The notes beneath the pieces were generated by a model, which made no database searches, was not told where the DNA came from, and worked only from the letters and a program-made list of their open reading frames with translations. A DNA stretch of 64,000 nt from Methanolacinia petrolearia DSM 11571 (GTDB taxonomy: Archaea > Halobacteriota > Methanomicrobia > Methanomicrobiales > Methanomicrobiaceae), in contig NC_014507.1 in assembly GCF_000147875.1 (NCBI RefSeq), forward strand, positions 2,779,291-2,843,290, given 5' to 3'. The stretch's first letter is position 1, and each line of letters begins with the position of its first letter. Made by a program: the position numbers and the translations under genes. This document shows positions 41,943-50,920 of this stretch, piece after piece.

Positions 41943-43184
41943 ATTACGCAGATCCCGATAATTGTCCTTGCAGCCGTACTTGTCCTCATAGCCGTGAGGA
42001 ATGTGTTGCCGGTGCGGCTGAAAATATGGCATATCATGACCGGAGGAGCACTGGCGGTGCTTTTAACAGGCGGGATCTCCCCGGTGGCAGCTTTCGCGTC
42101 GATCAACCCCGACGTGATGATATTTTTATTCGGAACATTCGTAGTCGGGGAAGCCCTCTCCGAAAGCGGTGTACTTGTCAGGGCTTCGAATAAAATATTC
42201 AGGAACACAAAAAACCCTTCTGCGATCGTCCTCCTCCTGGTGTTTTGCGCCGGAATCCTCTCGGCGCTGATGATGAACGATACCGTTGCGATCATCGGAA
42301 CGCCGTTCGTCCTCTCGCTGGCGTTCAGGACACGGCTTTCGCCCGAGATGCTTCTTCTGGCCCTTGCGTTCTCGGTCACCACCGGGAGTGTAATGAGCCC
42401 GGTCGGAAATCCCCAGAACCTGCTGATTGCGATGGAATCGGGGATCGAAAACCCTTTCGCGGTCTTCGCCGCATACCTGGCGCTGCCGACAGTCATCTCC
42501 CTCTTCCTGGCTTTTGCGGCAATAAGAATCTTCTTCAGGAGCGAATTCGGAAAATTCTGCTCTTTTAAGATTGAAGAATGTTCGATCGACAAAAAGCAGG
42601 AGAGAATCGCCCTCATCGGGTTTTTCATCCTTGCAGGACTTATCGTGATCCGTATCCTCGCCGGCTTCCTTGGCTCCGGATCGCTCTTTCCGCTTACCGC
42701 AATCGCACTTGCCGCCGCAGTCCCGGTGATCGCTCTCTCGAAGAAGAGGGTGGAAATTCTGAAGAACATCGACTGGCAGACCCTCGTCTTCTTCGCGGCT
42801 ATGTTCGTCCTGATGCAGAGTGTATGGGACACCGGGATACCTGCAGCGCTTGCGGAAGGTGCACCGGGGATCTTCTCGTCTGTGCCGCTCGTAATGTCGC
42901 TCGGGATTCTGGCATCCCAGCTGATATCGAACGTTCCGTTCACTGCTCTCTTCCTCCCGATGATTACAGCCGCAGGGGCCCAGGAGAATGTCATGATGGC
43001 TCTTGCCGCCGGGAGCACGCTCGCCGGAAACCTTCTAATCTTCGGGGCGGCGAGCAATATAATAATCATCCAGAATGCCGAGAAGATCGGGCATACGATC
43101 GGCTTCCTGAAGTTCGCCGCCGTCGGTGTCCCCCTGACGATCGTTCAGACGGCGGTTTATCTCGTTTTTCTCGGGGGGTTTTGA
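41943..43184 (+). CDS. SLC13/ArsB-superfamily anion permease, unusual start
   Basis: At least 397 residues from the GTG at 41994. In-frame sequence back to 41940 encodes a hydrophobic segment (TQIPIIVLAAVLVLIAVRNV) that fits the first membrane helix, but it has no ATG, GTG or TTG; an ATT at 41943 is the most reasonable start. About 11 helices follow. Ion-transporter landmarks are NPDVMIFLFGTFVVGEAL, LMMNDTVAIIGTP, SPVGNPQNLL and SNVPFTALFLPM. These resemble citrate/arsenite/NhaD-type transporters, and the substrate is unknown. The next gene, tyrS, begins 68 bp later. Confidence 0.85.
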   Translation: MTQIPIIVLAAVLVLIAVRNVLPVRLKIWHIMTGGALAVLLTGGISPVAAFASINPDVMIFLFGTFVVGEALSESGVLVRASNKIFRNTKNPSAIVLLLVFCAGILSALMMNDTVAIIGTPFVLSLAFRTRLSPEMLLLALAFSVTTGSVMSPVGNPQNLLIAMESGIENPFAVFAAYLALPTVISLFLAFAAIRIFFRSEFGKFCSFKIEECSIDKKQERIALIGFFILAGLIVIRILAGFLGSGSLFPLTAIALAAAVPVIALSKKRVEILKNIDWQTLVFFAAMFVLMQSVWDTGIPAALAEGAPGIFSSVPLVMSLGILASQLISNVPFTALFLPMITAAGAQENVMMALAAGSTLAGNLLIFGAASNIIIIQNAEKIGHTIGFLKFAAVGVPLTIVQTAVYLVFLGGF

Positions 43185-43252
43185 GACCGGATATTCACGA
43201 TCTCCCACCCCCACCACTACAATTATCCTCATGGCAAGCCAAATTATAACGA

Positions 43253-44203
43253 ATGGACTCATTCGAGCTTGCAATAAGAAATACAGTAGAGGTTGTAACC
43301 GAAGACGAACTCCGGGCAGTGATGGCACAGCCCGAAAAGAGCGTCTATGCCGGATACGAACCCTCGGGCGAGATCCACCTCGGACATCTCGTCACAATAA
43401 ACAAACTTATGGACCTTAGGGATGCCGGGTTTAAGGTCGTCGTTCTCCTCGCAAATCTCCATGCCTTTTTGAACCAGAAGGGGACGATGGACGAGGTCAG
43501 GGAGCTTTCCGACTACAACCGCCGGTGCTTCGAGGCAGTCGGCCTCAAGGGAAAAGGAGTCGAGTTCGTTCTCGGAACCGACATTCAGCTCACGTCCGAA
43601 TATGAACTCAACGTCCTCAGGCTCTCGCAGGCGATAACGCTCAATCGTGCGAAGAGGAGCATGGACGAGGTCGGAAGGAACATGGACGCACCCCGCGTCT
43701 CCCAGATGGTCTACCCGATCATGCAGATGGTCGATATCCACACGCTCGGCGTCGATATGGCGCTCGGCGGAATCGACCAGAGGAAGATCCACATGCTCGC
43801 AAGAGAGTATCTCCCCACAATCGGCGCAAAGGCTCCGCTCTGTATGCACACTCCCATCCTGAACGGCCTCAACGGTAAGAAGATGTCGTCGTCAGAAGGA
43901 AACTACATCTCTGTCGCGGATTCGGAGGATGAGATCAGGAAGAAGATGAAGAAGGCGTTCTGCCCGCCGGAGATCGAGGAGAACCCCGTGCTCCAGACGC
44001 TCAAATACCATGTCTTCCCGAGGATGAGCACAGTCACCCTGAAGAGGCCGGAGAAGTTCGGCGGCGACCGCGAGTTCGCATCGTACGAGGAGTGCGAAGC
44101 CGCATATGCCGCAGGAGAGATCCACCCCGCCGACCTCAAGGGCATGACGACCGAAGGTCTCATCGAGGTTCTCGCCCCCGCAAGGGAATACATGAACGAA
44201 TGA
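43253..44203 (+). CDS. tyrS: Tyrosyl-tRNA synthetase, archaeal type
   Basis: 316 residues, the short archaeal/eukaryotic form lacking the bacterial S4 domain. The class I HIGH motif is HLGH (42-45) after YAGYEPSGEI. The KMSKS motif is KMSSS (210-214). Tyrosine-site elements YPIMQMVDIHTLGVDMALGGIDQRK are present. It charges tRNA-Tyr. There is no clear Shine-Dalgarno, so the message may be leaderless. It follows the anion permease in the same direction, but probably has its own promoter. Confidence 0.97.
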   Translation: MDSFELAIRNTVEVVTEDELRAVMAQPEKSVYAGYEPSGEIHLGHLVTINKLMDLRDAGFKVVVLLANLHAFLNQKGTMDEVRELSDYNRRCFEAVGLKGKGVEFVLGTDIQLTSEYELNVLRLSQAITLNRAKRSMDEVGRNMDAPRVSQMVYPIMQMVDIHTLGVDMALGGIDQRKIHMLAREYLPTIGAKAPLCMHTPILNGLNGKKMSSSEGNYISVADSEDEIRKKMKKAFCPPEIEENPVLQTLKYHVFPRMSTVTLKRPEKFGGDREFASYEECEAAYAAGEIHPADLKGMTTEGLIEVLAPAREYMNE

Positions 44204-44252
44204 ATATAATCCTGTAAAACAATCCTTTTTTTAATAAACCGAGGCATTACGA

Positions 44253-44924
44253 ATGAAGATCCTTGCAATAAACGGAAGCCCGAGAACGGTCGGCAGCACG
44301 ACGAGGAAGCTTGTCAGGATGGTGCTCGACGGAGCGGAAGAAGAAGCCGGCGCCGAAACTGAAATAATCGACATCTGCGACTTCCAGGTAACACCGTGCA
44401 CGGCCTGCGACGGATGCACCCTCTCGGGAGAGTGCGTCTATAATGACGATGTCCCGTCCGTAATCGAACGGATGAAGGAGGCAGACGGAATCATATTCGC
44501 ATCCCCTGTCTATATCGACAACGTATCCGGGCAGATGAAGGTCTTCTTCGACCGCCTTGCCGATGCGATACACTACCAGATCCTTGACGGAAAGTTCGGG
44601 TGTTCGGTCGCGACAACCCATACGTCCGGCGGGGAAGAGGTAGTTTCGTACCTGAACCACGTCCTCAACTATCTCGGCGTAATCTCGGTTGGCGGGATCA
44701 GCGTCGCAACCGGGGGAGATGCGGGGGAGCTCTACAATAAGGAGGACGAAGCCGCTTCTCTTGGGAAAAAGCTGGCCGAAGCGATAGCATCAGGATACTC
44801 CGATCCAGTACAGGAGGCTGAAATCTCCGAAAACCGCGAATTCTTCAGGGATATTGTTATCGAAAACGGGGATTTCCGCACCGAAGATTACGAACGGTGG
44901 GTCAAAAAAGGCTGGATAGAATAA
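44253..44924 (+). CDS. Iron-sulfur flavoprotein (Isf) family, NADPH-dependent FMN reductase fold
   Basis: 223 residues. A flavodoxin-like FMN-binding start (ILAINGSPRTVGSTTRKLV) is followed by the compact cluster motif CTACDGCTLSGEC (Cys49, 52, 55, 61), the spacing of the 4Fe-4S iron-sulfur flavoproteins of methanogens. ASPVYIDNVSGQMKVFFDRL is the typical FMN loop. Isf proteins transfer electrons from ferredoxin and are linked to oxygen or peroxide reduction in anaerobes. A GAGG site lies 12 nt before the ATG. It is cytoplasmic and downstream of tyrS. Confidence 0.92.
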   Translation: MKILAINGSPRTVGSTTRKLVRMVLDGAEEEAGAETEIIDICDFQVTPCTACDGCTLSGECVYNDDVPSVIERMKEADGIIFASPVYIDNVSGQMKVFFDRLADAIHYQILDGKFGCSVATTHTSGGEEVVSYLNHVLNYLGVISVGGISVATGGDAGELYNKEDEAASLGKKLAEAIASGYSDPVQEAEISENREFFRDIVIENGDFRTEDYERWVKKGWIE

Positions 44925-45024
44925 ATACCATATCTCATATTTTGCCGTCCGGGAACCGGAGGGAAGAGATAATCTCCTCCACGATATAATCCGGCTTTAA
45001 CTTACTTTAAAAACAAATTTCTCA

Positions 45025-45261
45025 TCAGGCCTTGAGTTTCCTGATGGTATTGGCGATGAACTGGGCCTCTGCCGGGGATATGAACTGCACTGCATTCTTT
45101 TCCACGTGAGAGGCAAAATTTTCGATATTTCCCGGAGAGATCTCCGTGAATTTCGTACCGGTCTTTCTCGCCATATCGTCAGCAAAGTCGCCGGCAGCCG
45201 GGCCGAGCTTCCTTGCAAGCGTGTTTATTATCATCTTCTGGTACCTGTTGTAGTCCGGCAT
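45025..45261 (-). CDS. Small protein in operon with Cache-HAMP receptor
   Basis: 78 residues, helical and basic (NRYQKMIINTLARKLGPAAGDFADDMARKTG), ending SPAEAQFIANTIRKLKA. It starts 8 bp after the stop of the receptor gene at 45270, so it is co-transcribed. There is no recognised domain. Because the receptor ends after its HAMP domain without an output module, this protein is a candidate partner or output element. Confidence 0.7.
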   Translation of the reverse strand: MPDYNRYQKMIINTLARKLGPAAGDFADDMARKTGTKFTEISPGNIENFASHVEKNAVQFISPAEAQFIANTIRKLKA

Positions 45262-45269
45262 TTCTCAGC

Positions 45270-46244
45270 TCACTCCCCGGATTCCTCGTCACGATCCGAA
45301 TCACGATTCGCTTTCGACATGTAGTACTTCATGCTCACGATCATCCTCTGGAAGGACTCCGCGAGATCGCCGATCTCATCCTCGTTTGTGATCTCGATCT
45401 CCGTATCCTCCATATCGCCCATGCTCACCCTGTCCGCCACGTCACGAAGCCTGTGAAGCGGTTTTGTAATCGAGGCGGCAAAGACAAACGAGATTGCTGT
45501 AACGATCAGGATCGTCAGAATCGTGATTATCAGGACCGTATTCTGGGTCGACATCTCCGAAGTCTTCATCGAGATCTTACCCTCGGCTTCGTCCAGCTTC
45601 TCCTGGATCTTCTCTTCGGTCTGCTTCGAAGGCCCGGAGAACTCATCCGTGTAGACAGTCGCTCCGATTCTCAGGAAGACGTTGTCTGCCGTCGGAGCCT
45701 GTGCAACAACAAAATACCCGTATTTGTCCCTGACATCGCCATTCTCGTCGGTCCATGTATAATACCCGGAGGTATCGATATATCCCCAGCCGCTCTGCAG
45801 GAGCTTGTAGTATTCGGGATTTGTATCCTTTTTATCGTGAAGATCGATCCCTTCGTCGGCGGTGTTCCTGTGGAACAGGATTACAAGGGTATCCGCATCC
45901 ATGCCTGTAGTAAACCCGGTCTCTCCCACATCCTGGACTACAATCGACCTGAATTCCGTATCGTTCCTCAGGTCGGCGATCGTCATGTCCGGGTGCTCTT
46001 TAATGTATATCTCGACCTGCTTCGCAACGTCCTCCGCCTTAACCTTCATCAGTTCGGCACCAAGAGCCGTTAGTGCATCCGTACTCTCTTCAATCGAGAT
46101 CTCACCGATGCTCCGGGCTTCACCAGCGATTTCATTGCTCAGGTTGTTCGAGTCCTGGAGGGATATCATCCCGAGAACACCAAGCGGCACTACCGAAAGA
46201 AGAAGCATCACCGCGAGGAGTTTATACTTTATTGAAATTCTCAT
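45270..46244 (-). CDS. Cache-HAMP transmembrane receptor lacking an output domain
   Basis: 324 residues. A first membrane helix (LLAVMLLLSVVPLGVLGMI, about 10-28) is followed by an extracellular single-Cache-type domain (about 35-225; VVQDVGETGFTTGMD, GYIDTSGYYTWTDENGDVRD, GYFVVAQAPTADNVFLRIGATV). A second helix (TVLIITILTILIVTAISFVFAA, about 234-255) and a HAMP domain follow (ITKPLHRLRDVADRVSMGDM...EDEIGDLAESFQRMI). The chain ends with a charged tail about 20 residues after HAMP; no kinase, methyl-accepting or cyclase domain follows. It forms an operon with a 78-residue protein. It probably signals through HAMP contacts with another protein. Confidence 0.9.
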   Translation of the reverse strand: MRISIKYKLLAVMLLLSVVPLGVLGMISLQDSNNLSNEIAGEARSIGEISIEESTDALTALGAELMKVKAEDVAKQVEIYIKEHPDMTIADLRNDTEFRSIVVQDVGETGFTTGMDADTLVILFHRNTADEGIDLHDKKDTNPEYYKLLQSGWGYIDTSGYYTWTDENGDVRDKYGYFVVAQAPTADNVFLRIGATVYTDEFSGPSKQTEEKIQEKLDEAEGKISMKTSEMSTQNTVLIITILTILIVTAISFVFAASITKPLHRLRDVADRVSMGDMEDTEIEITNEDEIGDLAESFQRMIVSMKYYMSKANRDSDRDEESGE

Positions 46245-46467
46245 AAAACCACCAGTTCCGAATCTGCCATGAATTGATCGAAAAATCCCATAATCACAAA
46301 ACAGGCACGAATCAGTACTGAAAAATAATTTCCAGATTTAAAAAATATACTTTGCCAATGTAGAATATATTTTCTATGTTAATACCAGTAAAAAATGATT
46401 GAGAAATTTATTTTATTCAGTTGGGTTTTCTAAAATTACGAAGTTTGTACGAGGCTTATCTTCATGG

Positions 46468-46479
46468 AACTATATATGA
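46468..46479 (+). promoter_or_regulatory. TATA box for rio1
   Basis: actatatatgat lies about 45 bp before the GTG start, giving a predicted short leader that carries AAGGA just before the start. The interval 46245-46516 holds no other feature that I can support. Confidence 0.45.
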
Positions 46480-46516
46480 TGATAGAGTCAATTCGTAAAC
46501 AGGAACATAAGGACCG

Positions 46517-47314
46517 GTGAAGAATCTGGACAGGGACAAATTACTCGAGAAATTCGACCGCGAGGTCGAAAAGCTCGGCATCAGGCTGAAGGAGGCAGAC
46601 GAGTTCAAGGTCATGGAGAATGTCTTCGACGACGTAACCCTTCTTGCACTCTACAAGCTCGTCAACAAGAAACATATCTCTCTTATCGGAGGCTCGATCT
46701 CGACCGGAAAGGAGGCAAACGTATTCTACGGCGAGGACTGGGAGGGAAAGCCAGTCGCGATCAAGATCTACAGGATACAGTCGGCAAGCTTCAAGACTAT
46801 GAGCGAATACATCGCCGGAGACCCGCGTTTTTCATCGGTTCGAAAATCCAGGAAGGAGATCATCTTCGCCTGGACTAAGAAGGAGTACTCAAACCTCATG
46901 AGAGCGCACGATGCCGGAATCAGGTGCCCGAAACCACTCCATTTCGACAGGAACATCCTCATCATGGAGCTCATGGGTGAAGGAGAGACCCCATACCCAC
47001 AGCTGAGAGCCGTCGATCACGATGAGATCGACATGCAGGCAGTCTACGACGAGGTAATGGAATCGATCGACACGCTCTTCAACAAAGCTAACCTTGTCCA
47101 CGCCGACCTCTCTGAGTTCAATATCCTCTTCGACGGAGAACACCCGGTTATAATCGATATGGGGCAGGCCGTGACCCCCGATCACCCGAAGGCGATAAAA
47201 TTCCTTGTCCGCGACATCCGCAATATAAACCGGTTCTTTAAAAGATTCTGCAATATAAAAGACGAAGAGGAATTCTTCAAAAAGGTCGTCGGCGAGCACC
47301 GGATGACACCCTGA
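46517..47314 (+). CDS. rio1: RIO1-type serine protein kinase/ATPase
   Basis: 265 residues with a GTG start placed by AAGGA about 7 nt upstream. RIO1 landmarks: the ATP-binding loop SLIGGSISTGKEANVFYG, Lys in VAIKIYRIQ, the RIO-specific flexible loop IQSASFKTMSEYIAGDPRFSS, catalytic Asp197 in LVHADLSEFNIL and metal-binding Asp214 in VIIDMGQAV. In archaea and eukaryotes it acts in late small-ribosomal-subunit maturation. The functionally related KH-domain protein is also in this window (60109). It is cytoplasmic. Confidence 0.96.
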   Translation: MKNLDRDKLLEKFDREVEKLGIRLKEADEFKVMENVFDDVTLLALYKLVNKKHISLIGGSISTGKEANVFYGEDWEGKPVAIKIYRIQSASFKTMSEYIAGDPRFSSVRKSRKEIIFAWTKKEYSNLMRAHDAGIRCPKPLHFDRNILIMELMGEGETPYPQLRAVDHDEIDMQAVYDEVMESIDTLFNKANLVHADLSEFNILFDGEHPVIIDMGQAVTPDHPKAIKFLVRDIRNINRFFKRFCNIKDEEEFFKKVVGEHRMTP

Positions 47315-47341
47315 TCCGGCACCATAACTTATCTGGGTGGA

Positions 47342-49108
47342 TCAGTTACCGGCCCGTCTCCAGGACCCCGGCGGAATACCGATCCCGAACACCGCACCTT
47401 CCCCTTCTTTTCCACATTCCCGGATCGTGATATCGGTAATCCCGAGAATTTCAGAGACAAGGAAAAGGCCGTAGCCGTGAATTCTGCCGTACCCTGGCCT
47501 GAATATCAGCACTTTTTTATCCGCAGGAACACCCTGGCCGTTGTCTGCTATACGGATTATGAAATCGTCCTCCGACTGCTCCCCGGAGATCTCCAGCCGG
47601 GTCATTCCTTCGGCATGGATGTAGGCATTTGAGATTATATTGCAGAACGCCTTTCCAAGCATAGGATCCCCTAAAATCTGAATAGGAGGGAGGTTTAAAA
47701 CAACTTCAATCTCAGCCGGATAGTCCCTCACAGAGAAACATTCCGAGATCAGAGGGGCAAGATTCTGCCATGCAGGCGGTGAAACACCCATCTCCTGGTA
47801 GTCGCGGGTAAACTCTATCTGCCTCTTTATCTGGTCCACCGCTTTAATCGCAGGAGAAAGCTGCACTTTTAACTCAACATAGTCCTCCATTGCAACCTCA
47901 AGATAGTAATTGGCAACCATAATCTGGTTGAGTATATCATGCCTCGTGATGCTCGACAGAAGAACGAGTTTTTTAATAGCCTTCGATAGAGCCTCTTCCG
48001 CCTTCTTCCTGAGTTCAATTTCATCGTCCCTTTCTTTCAGGGCCACCTCGAGAGCGGAGTAATTCCTTGCATTCCTGATCGCAAGGCCGCATAAAGGAAG
48101 AAAAAGCCGGATGGTGCTCAGGTAACCTTCGCAGTCGGACGGGGTGTCCAGCCCTTCAACCGAAAGAACTCCGACGATCTCACCCCATACGGATACGGGA
48201 AGGATAAATCCGCTCCTGGAGATCTTCTCTGATATCTCCGGCAACTCCGACCCGCGGAGTTTATCAAGTCCCGATTCAGTTCCAACCCCCTGCTTAAGCT
48301 TCGATACGGATGTGACGATGCCTTCCGCGACTGCAACGTAGACCACCTGCTCCGGTGAAAAGATCGTAGAGATCAACTCTATTGTAGCTTCAATTACGTT
48401 TTCCTCATTTTTCAGTCCGACGAGAAGCCCGAGCATATCCATAGCCACAAGGGAATCGGAATACTTCCTGTCAAGTTCGTTCTTTTCGGCTTCGGATCTC
48501 TCTACCGCCCTTTCCATCTGCCTGTAGCCTGATTCGTACAGCCTGGATGCGAGACTGTTTTCAAAGAAATCGAGACCCATCCTGGCGATCTTCACCGGAA
48601 GACCGGTTATCTTTCCGGCTACATGAACGAACTCAGGATCAAAGGCACCCGAGCCTGTGTCCGGGACGACTATCTGAGTTATTTTCCCGTCCTTTATGCA
48701 GAAATTCCTGACAGAAGAGAGATACTTTTCATTATCCAGGGATTTGGACGGGAGTACAAAGCAGCTGTCAGCTTTATCCGGCCCGAAAAAAAGACCGGGA
48801 GGGAGCAGAAGATCCATACCCTGTTTTGTTTCAATCAGCCTTCCGTCGAAGCAGTCTCCGGGAAAAGAATTTTCCTGGCATGAACATGTAAGAATACATA
48901 CATAACCGTATTTTTCAAAGACCCTTTCAACCGCATTCCTGAATACCGAATCACAACAGCATCCGGTGCCGCATTGCTGTGGAAAAACCTCTACAGTGAA
49001 TGGAGAAAAGATCTCTTTCAGTAAAGCAGGTTCCACGGATTCATAGAGCCTTTCACATATATAGATGCCCGTCGGCCGGAGAATGCCCCCTTCATAAGTC
49101 TGCCTCAT
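47342..49108 (-). CDS. Sensor histidine kinase with Cys-rich N-terminal domain and GAF-like domain
   Basis: 588 residues, no membrane helix. The N-terminal 90 residues contain nine cysteines (18, 46, 50, 51, 52, 71, 75, 77, 86), including GTGCCCDS and LTCSCQ, so a metal, cluster or redox sensor is likely. A GAF-like domain (about 215-350) is followed by a coiled coil. The kinase core has H-box SITRHDILN with His390, N-box NIISNAYIHAE, G1 DNGQGVP and G2 GYGLFLVSEIL, all intact. The tail (ECGKEGEGAVFGIGIPPG) matches the other kinases here. No response regulator is adjacent. Confidence 0.9.
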   Translation of the reverse strand: MRQTYEGGILRPTGIYICERLYESVEPALLKEIFSPFTVEVFPQQCGTGCCCDSVFRNAVERVFEKYGYVCILTCSCQENSFPGDCFDGRLIETKQGMDLLLPPGLFFGPDKADSCFVLPSKSLDNEKYLSSVRNFCIKDGKITQIVVPDTGSGAFDPEFVHVAGKITGLPVKIARMGLDFFENSLASRLYESGYRQMERAVERSEAEKNELDRKYSDSLVAMDMLGLLVGLKNEENVIEATIELISTIFSPEQVVYVAVAEGIVTSVSKLKQGVGTESGLDKLRGSELPEISEKISRSGFILPVSVWGEIVGVLSVEGLDTPSDCEGYLSTIRLFLPLCGLAIRNARNYSALEVALKERDDEIELRKKAEEALSKAIKKLVLLSSITRHDILNQIMVANYYLEVAMEDYVELKVQLSPAIKAVDQIKRQIEFTRDYQEMGVSPPAWQNLAPLISECFSVRDYPAEIEVVLNLPPIQILGDPMLGKAFCNIISNAYIHAEGMTRLEISGEQSEDDFIIRIADNGQGVPADKKVLIFRPGYGRIHGYGLFLVSEILGITDITIRECGKEGEGAVFGIGIPPGSWRRAGN

Positions 49109-49216
49109 CCGGTTTCACTAGTTATATGATATTTTTAATTATTATCGACAATAAGATTTACTGCTACGAATTCTTACTTTGAGAAAAAAATAGAATTTTA
49201 CCGGCATTTCCGCCTT

Positions 49217-49969
49217 TCAGGCGGAGGTTTCGTTTGCTTCAATTCCGGGAATTATCACCGGTCCGGGCCCCATGTAGCGCTCGGTTATGTTCACTGCACT
49301 CCAGAGGAAATCCTGGAGGTTGTTCTCAGAACTGCGGCGAAGGTTCTCGTAGACAAATTTCAAATCTTCCTTGTCCGTAGCCGCCATGGCATCATCGAGA
49401 CTTTTTATCTGCATCTCCTCAACTGTTACGGAATTGTTCAGGGCGTCCTGCGCCGTTGCAGAGCCGGAAGACACCATTCCCGTATACAACTCCTGCAGGC
49501 TTGTATTGGTAAACATTCCGCGTTCATCCCTTACAGGGTTCTCAAGCCCGTATCTTTCCATAAGTATCTCCATAGAATCGAGATCCGCCTGCCCTGAACC
49601 GGCTGCATTCAGGAAGCTTCTCATTCCCCAGATATCGAAATACATGAGACTGAGATCACGCCCGATCTTCTCCTCTTCCGCTATATACAGGATATCCGCC
49701 GTCTCCGTTCCGGTCAGCTCCCCGACCGGATATTTGTCAAGCCCTGTGGAGATATAAACCGACAGGTTGTTGCCATAGTATCCTTCCCTGAACGACGGAC
49801 CGGCTGCAGGGCCAGGACCCTGATCGGAGCCCGAACCTAGGCCCCCCGGGCTTCCGTTGGCAGCCCCGGGATTTGCCTCGTTCTGGAGACATCCGCAGGT
49901 TATTACGAGAGCGATTGTGAGAAAAAGCGGAATTATGATTTTTATTTTATTGATATGCACAGCTTTCAT
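49217..49969 (-). CDS. DUF2202 lipoprotein with degenerate metal-site residues
   Basis: 250 residues from the ATG at 49969, supported by GAGGT about 7 nt upstream. A lipoprotein signal ends ITCGC, followed by a Gly/Pro-rich linker. A DUF2202 domain of ferritin-like four-helix type follows: LYIAEEEKIGRDLSLMYFD and DSMEILMERYGLENPVRDERGMFTN. Compared with its neighbour at 50058, the presumed ligand motif SEQTHMD is SGQADLD here, and SENHL is SENNL. The domain is exposed outside the membrane. Tandem duplication with loss of metal ligands is inferred. Confidence 0.85.
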   Translation of the reverse strand: MKAVHINKIKIIIPLFLTIALVITCGCLQNEANPGAANGSPGGLGSGSDQGPGPAAGPSFREGYYGNNLSVYISTGLDKYPVGELTGTETADILYIAEEEKIGRDLSLMYFDIWGMRSFLNAAGSGQADLDSMEILMERYGLENPVRDERGMFTNTSLQELYTGMVSSGSATAQDALNNSVTVEEMQIKSLDDAMAATDKEDLKFVYENLRRSSENNLQDFLWSAVNITERYMGPGPVIIPGIEANETSA

Positions 49970-50057
49970 TTTACCTCTCATCCTGATCATTGGTTTGAAT
50001 ACACATATTGGTTACGGCGCTATTTCCACTGAAAATATACAGAAACCGGAGGGGAGT

Positions 50058-50795
50058 TTATGAGCCGGTAATCCTGTCAAACTCCTCCTGCGACAGAAGA
50101 ACAGGGCCCGGTTCAAGTGCAGGCTGGAGAACACCCAGGTTACGGATAAACGCACGAAGGTGGTTTTCAGATCCGTTTCTCAGGTTGCTGTACACAAGTA
50201 CCAGATCCTGTTTGTCCGTCCCCGCGATCGCTTCGTCAAGATCCGTGATATCCAGTTCTTCGATATAGGCCGAATTAGTCAGGGCATCGATCTCTGAAAC
50301 CGAACCTGAATTTACAAGATCGTCATATGCCGCCTGCAGGCTGGAGTTCGTAAAAACACCCCTTTCATCGGTCACAGGATCTTCAAGCCCGTATCTCTCA
50401 ATCAACAGCGCCATTGAATCCATGTGCGTCTGTTCGGAGCCGGCGATGTTTGAAAAGACCTGAGACCCCCACTTGTCGTAATAGTACAGGTAGGCATCCC
50501 TTGCAAGCTTCTCCTCCTCGGCCATATAGAGAATCCACTCCTCCTCTTCGGCTGTCAGGCTGGTGAGAGGATAGGACGCAAGTTCCTGCACGAGATTTCC
50601 TGTATTCACCTGCCCGTAACCGCTTCCGTTCTGCCCCCCCTGGCCTCCCTGGCCATACCCGTAACCCCCGTAGCCTGCAGTTCCGGCATTATTTGAATTC
50701 CCTGTTCCGTACTGCATACAGCCGCATGATCCGACAAGCACCACCAGGACGAATACCATAAACGCCATTTTTGCATTTTTAAATCCCTTAGACAT
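50058..50795 (-). CDS. DUF2202 ferritin-like lipoprotein
   Basis: 245 residues from the ATG at 50795; a TATA-like aataatataatc about 35 bp upstream makes the earlier in-frame ATG unlikely. Signal peptide with lipobox GSCGC, a Gly/Tyr/Gln-rich linker (GYGGYGYGQGGQGG), then the DUF2202 domain. YMAEEEKLARDAYLYYYDKWG and SEQTHMDSMALLIERYG supply Glu and ExxH ligands as in ferritin-like proteins, and SENHLRAF a further His. An external iron- or metal-related oxidoreductase role is inferred from the fold; none is established here. The paralogue at 49217 lies directly downstream on the same strand. Confidence 0.88.
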   Translation of the reverse strand: MSKGFKNAKMAFMVFVLVVLVGSCGCMQYGTGNSNNAGTAGYGGYGYGQGGQGGQNGSGYGQVNTGNLVQELASYPLTSLTAEEEEWILYMAEEEKLARDAYLYYYDKWGSQVFSNIAGSEQTHMDSMALLIERYGLEDPVTDERGVFTNSSLQAAYDDLVNSGSVSEIDALTNSAYIEELDITDLDEAIAGTDKQDLVLVYSNLRNGSENHLRAFIRNLGVLQPALEPGPVLLSQEEFDRITGS

Positions 50796-50920
50796 CTCGA
50801 TCAATCCGATAGAGACGGCGGAGATTATATTATTTTTGCAGTCACCAGGATCATATTTCTGAATATTTTGAAATATCTGAATATTCATGTTATGTCAATG
50901 AATAGATCATACAGATAACG

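Noticed and set aside
41900..43069. 389-codon open frame antisense to the anion permease
   Set aside because: It mirrors the permease codons, is rich in Ala/Arg/Ser without a domain pattern, and the sense frame has clear transporter motifs.
42578..43249. 223-codon Arg/Pro-rich frame overlapping the permease in another frame
   Set aside because: Extreme Arg/Pro content typical of frame-shadow translation.
45213..46073. 286-codon frame antisense to the Cache-HAMP receptor
   Set aside because: His/Arg/Leu-rich shadow of a well-supported membrane receptor.
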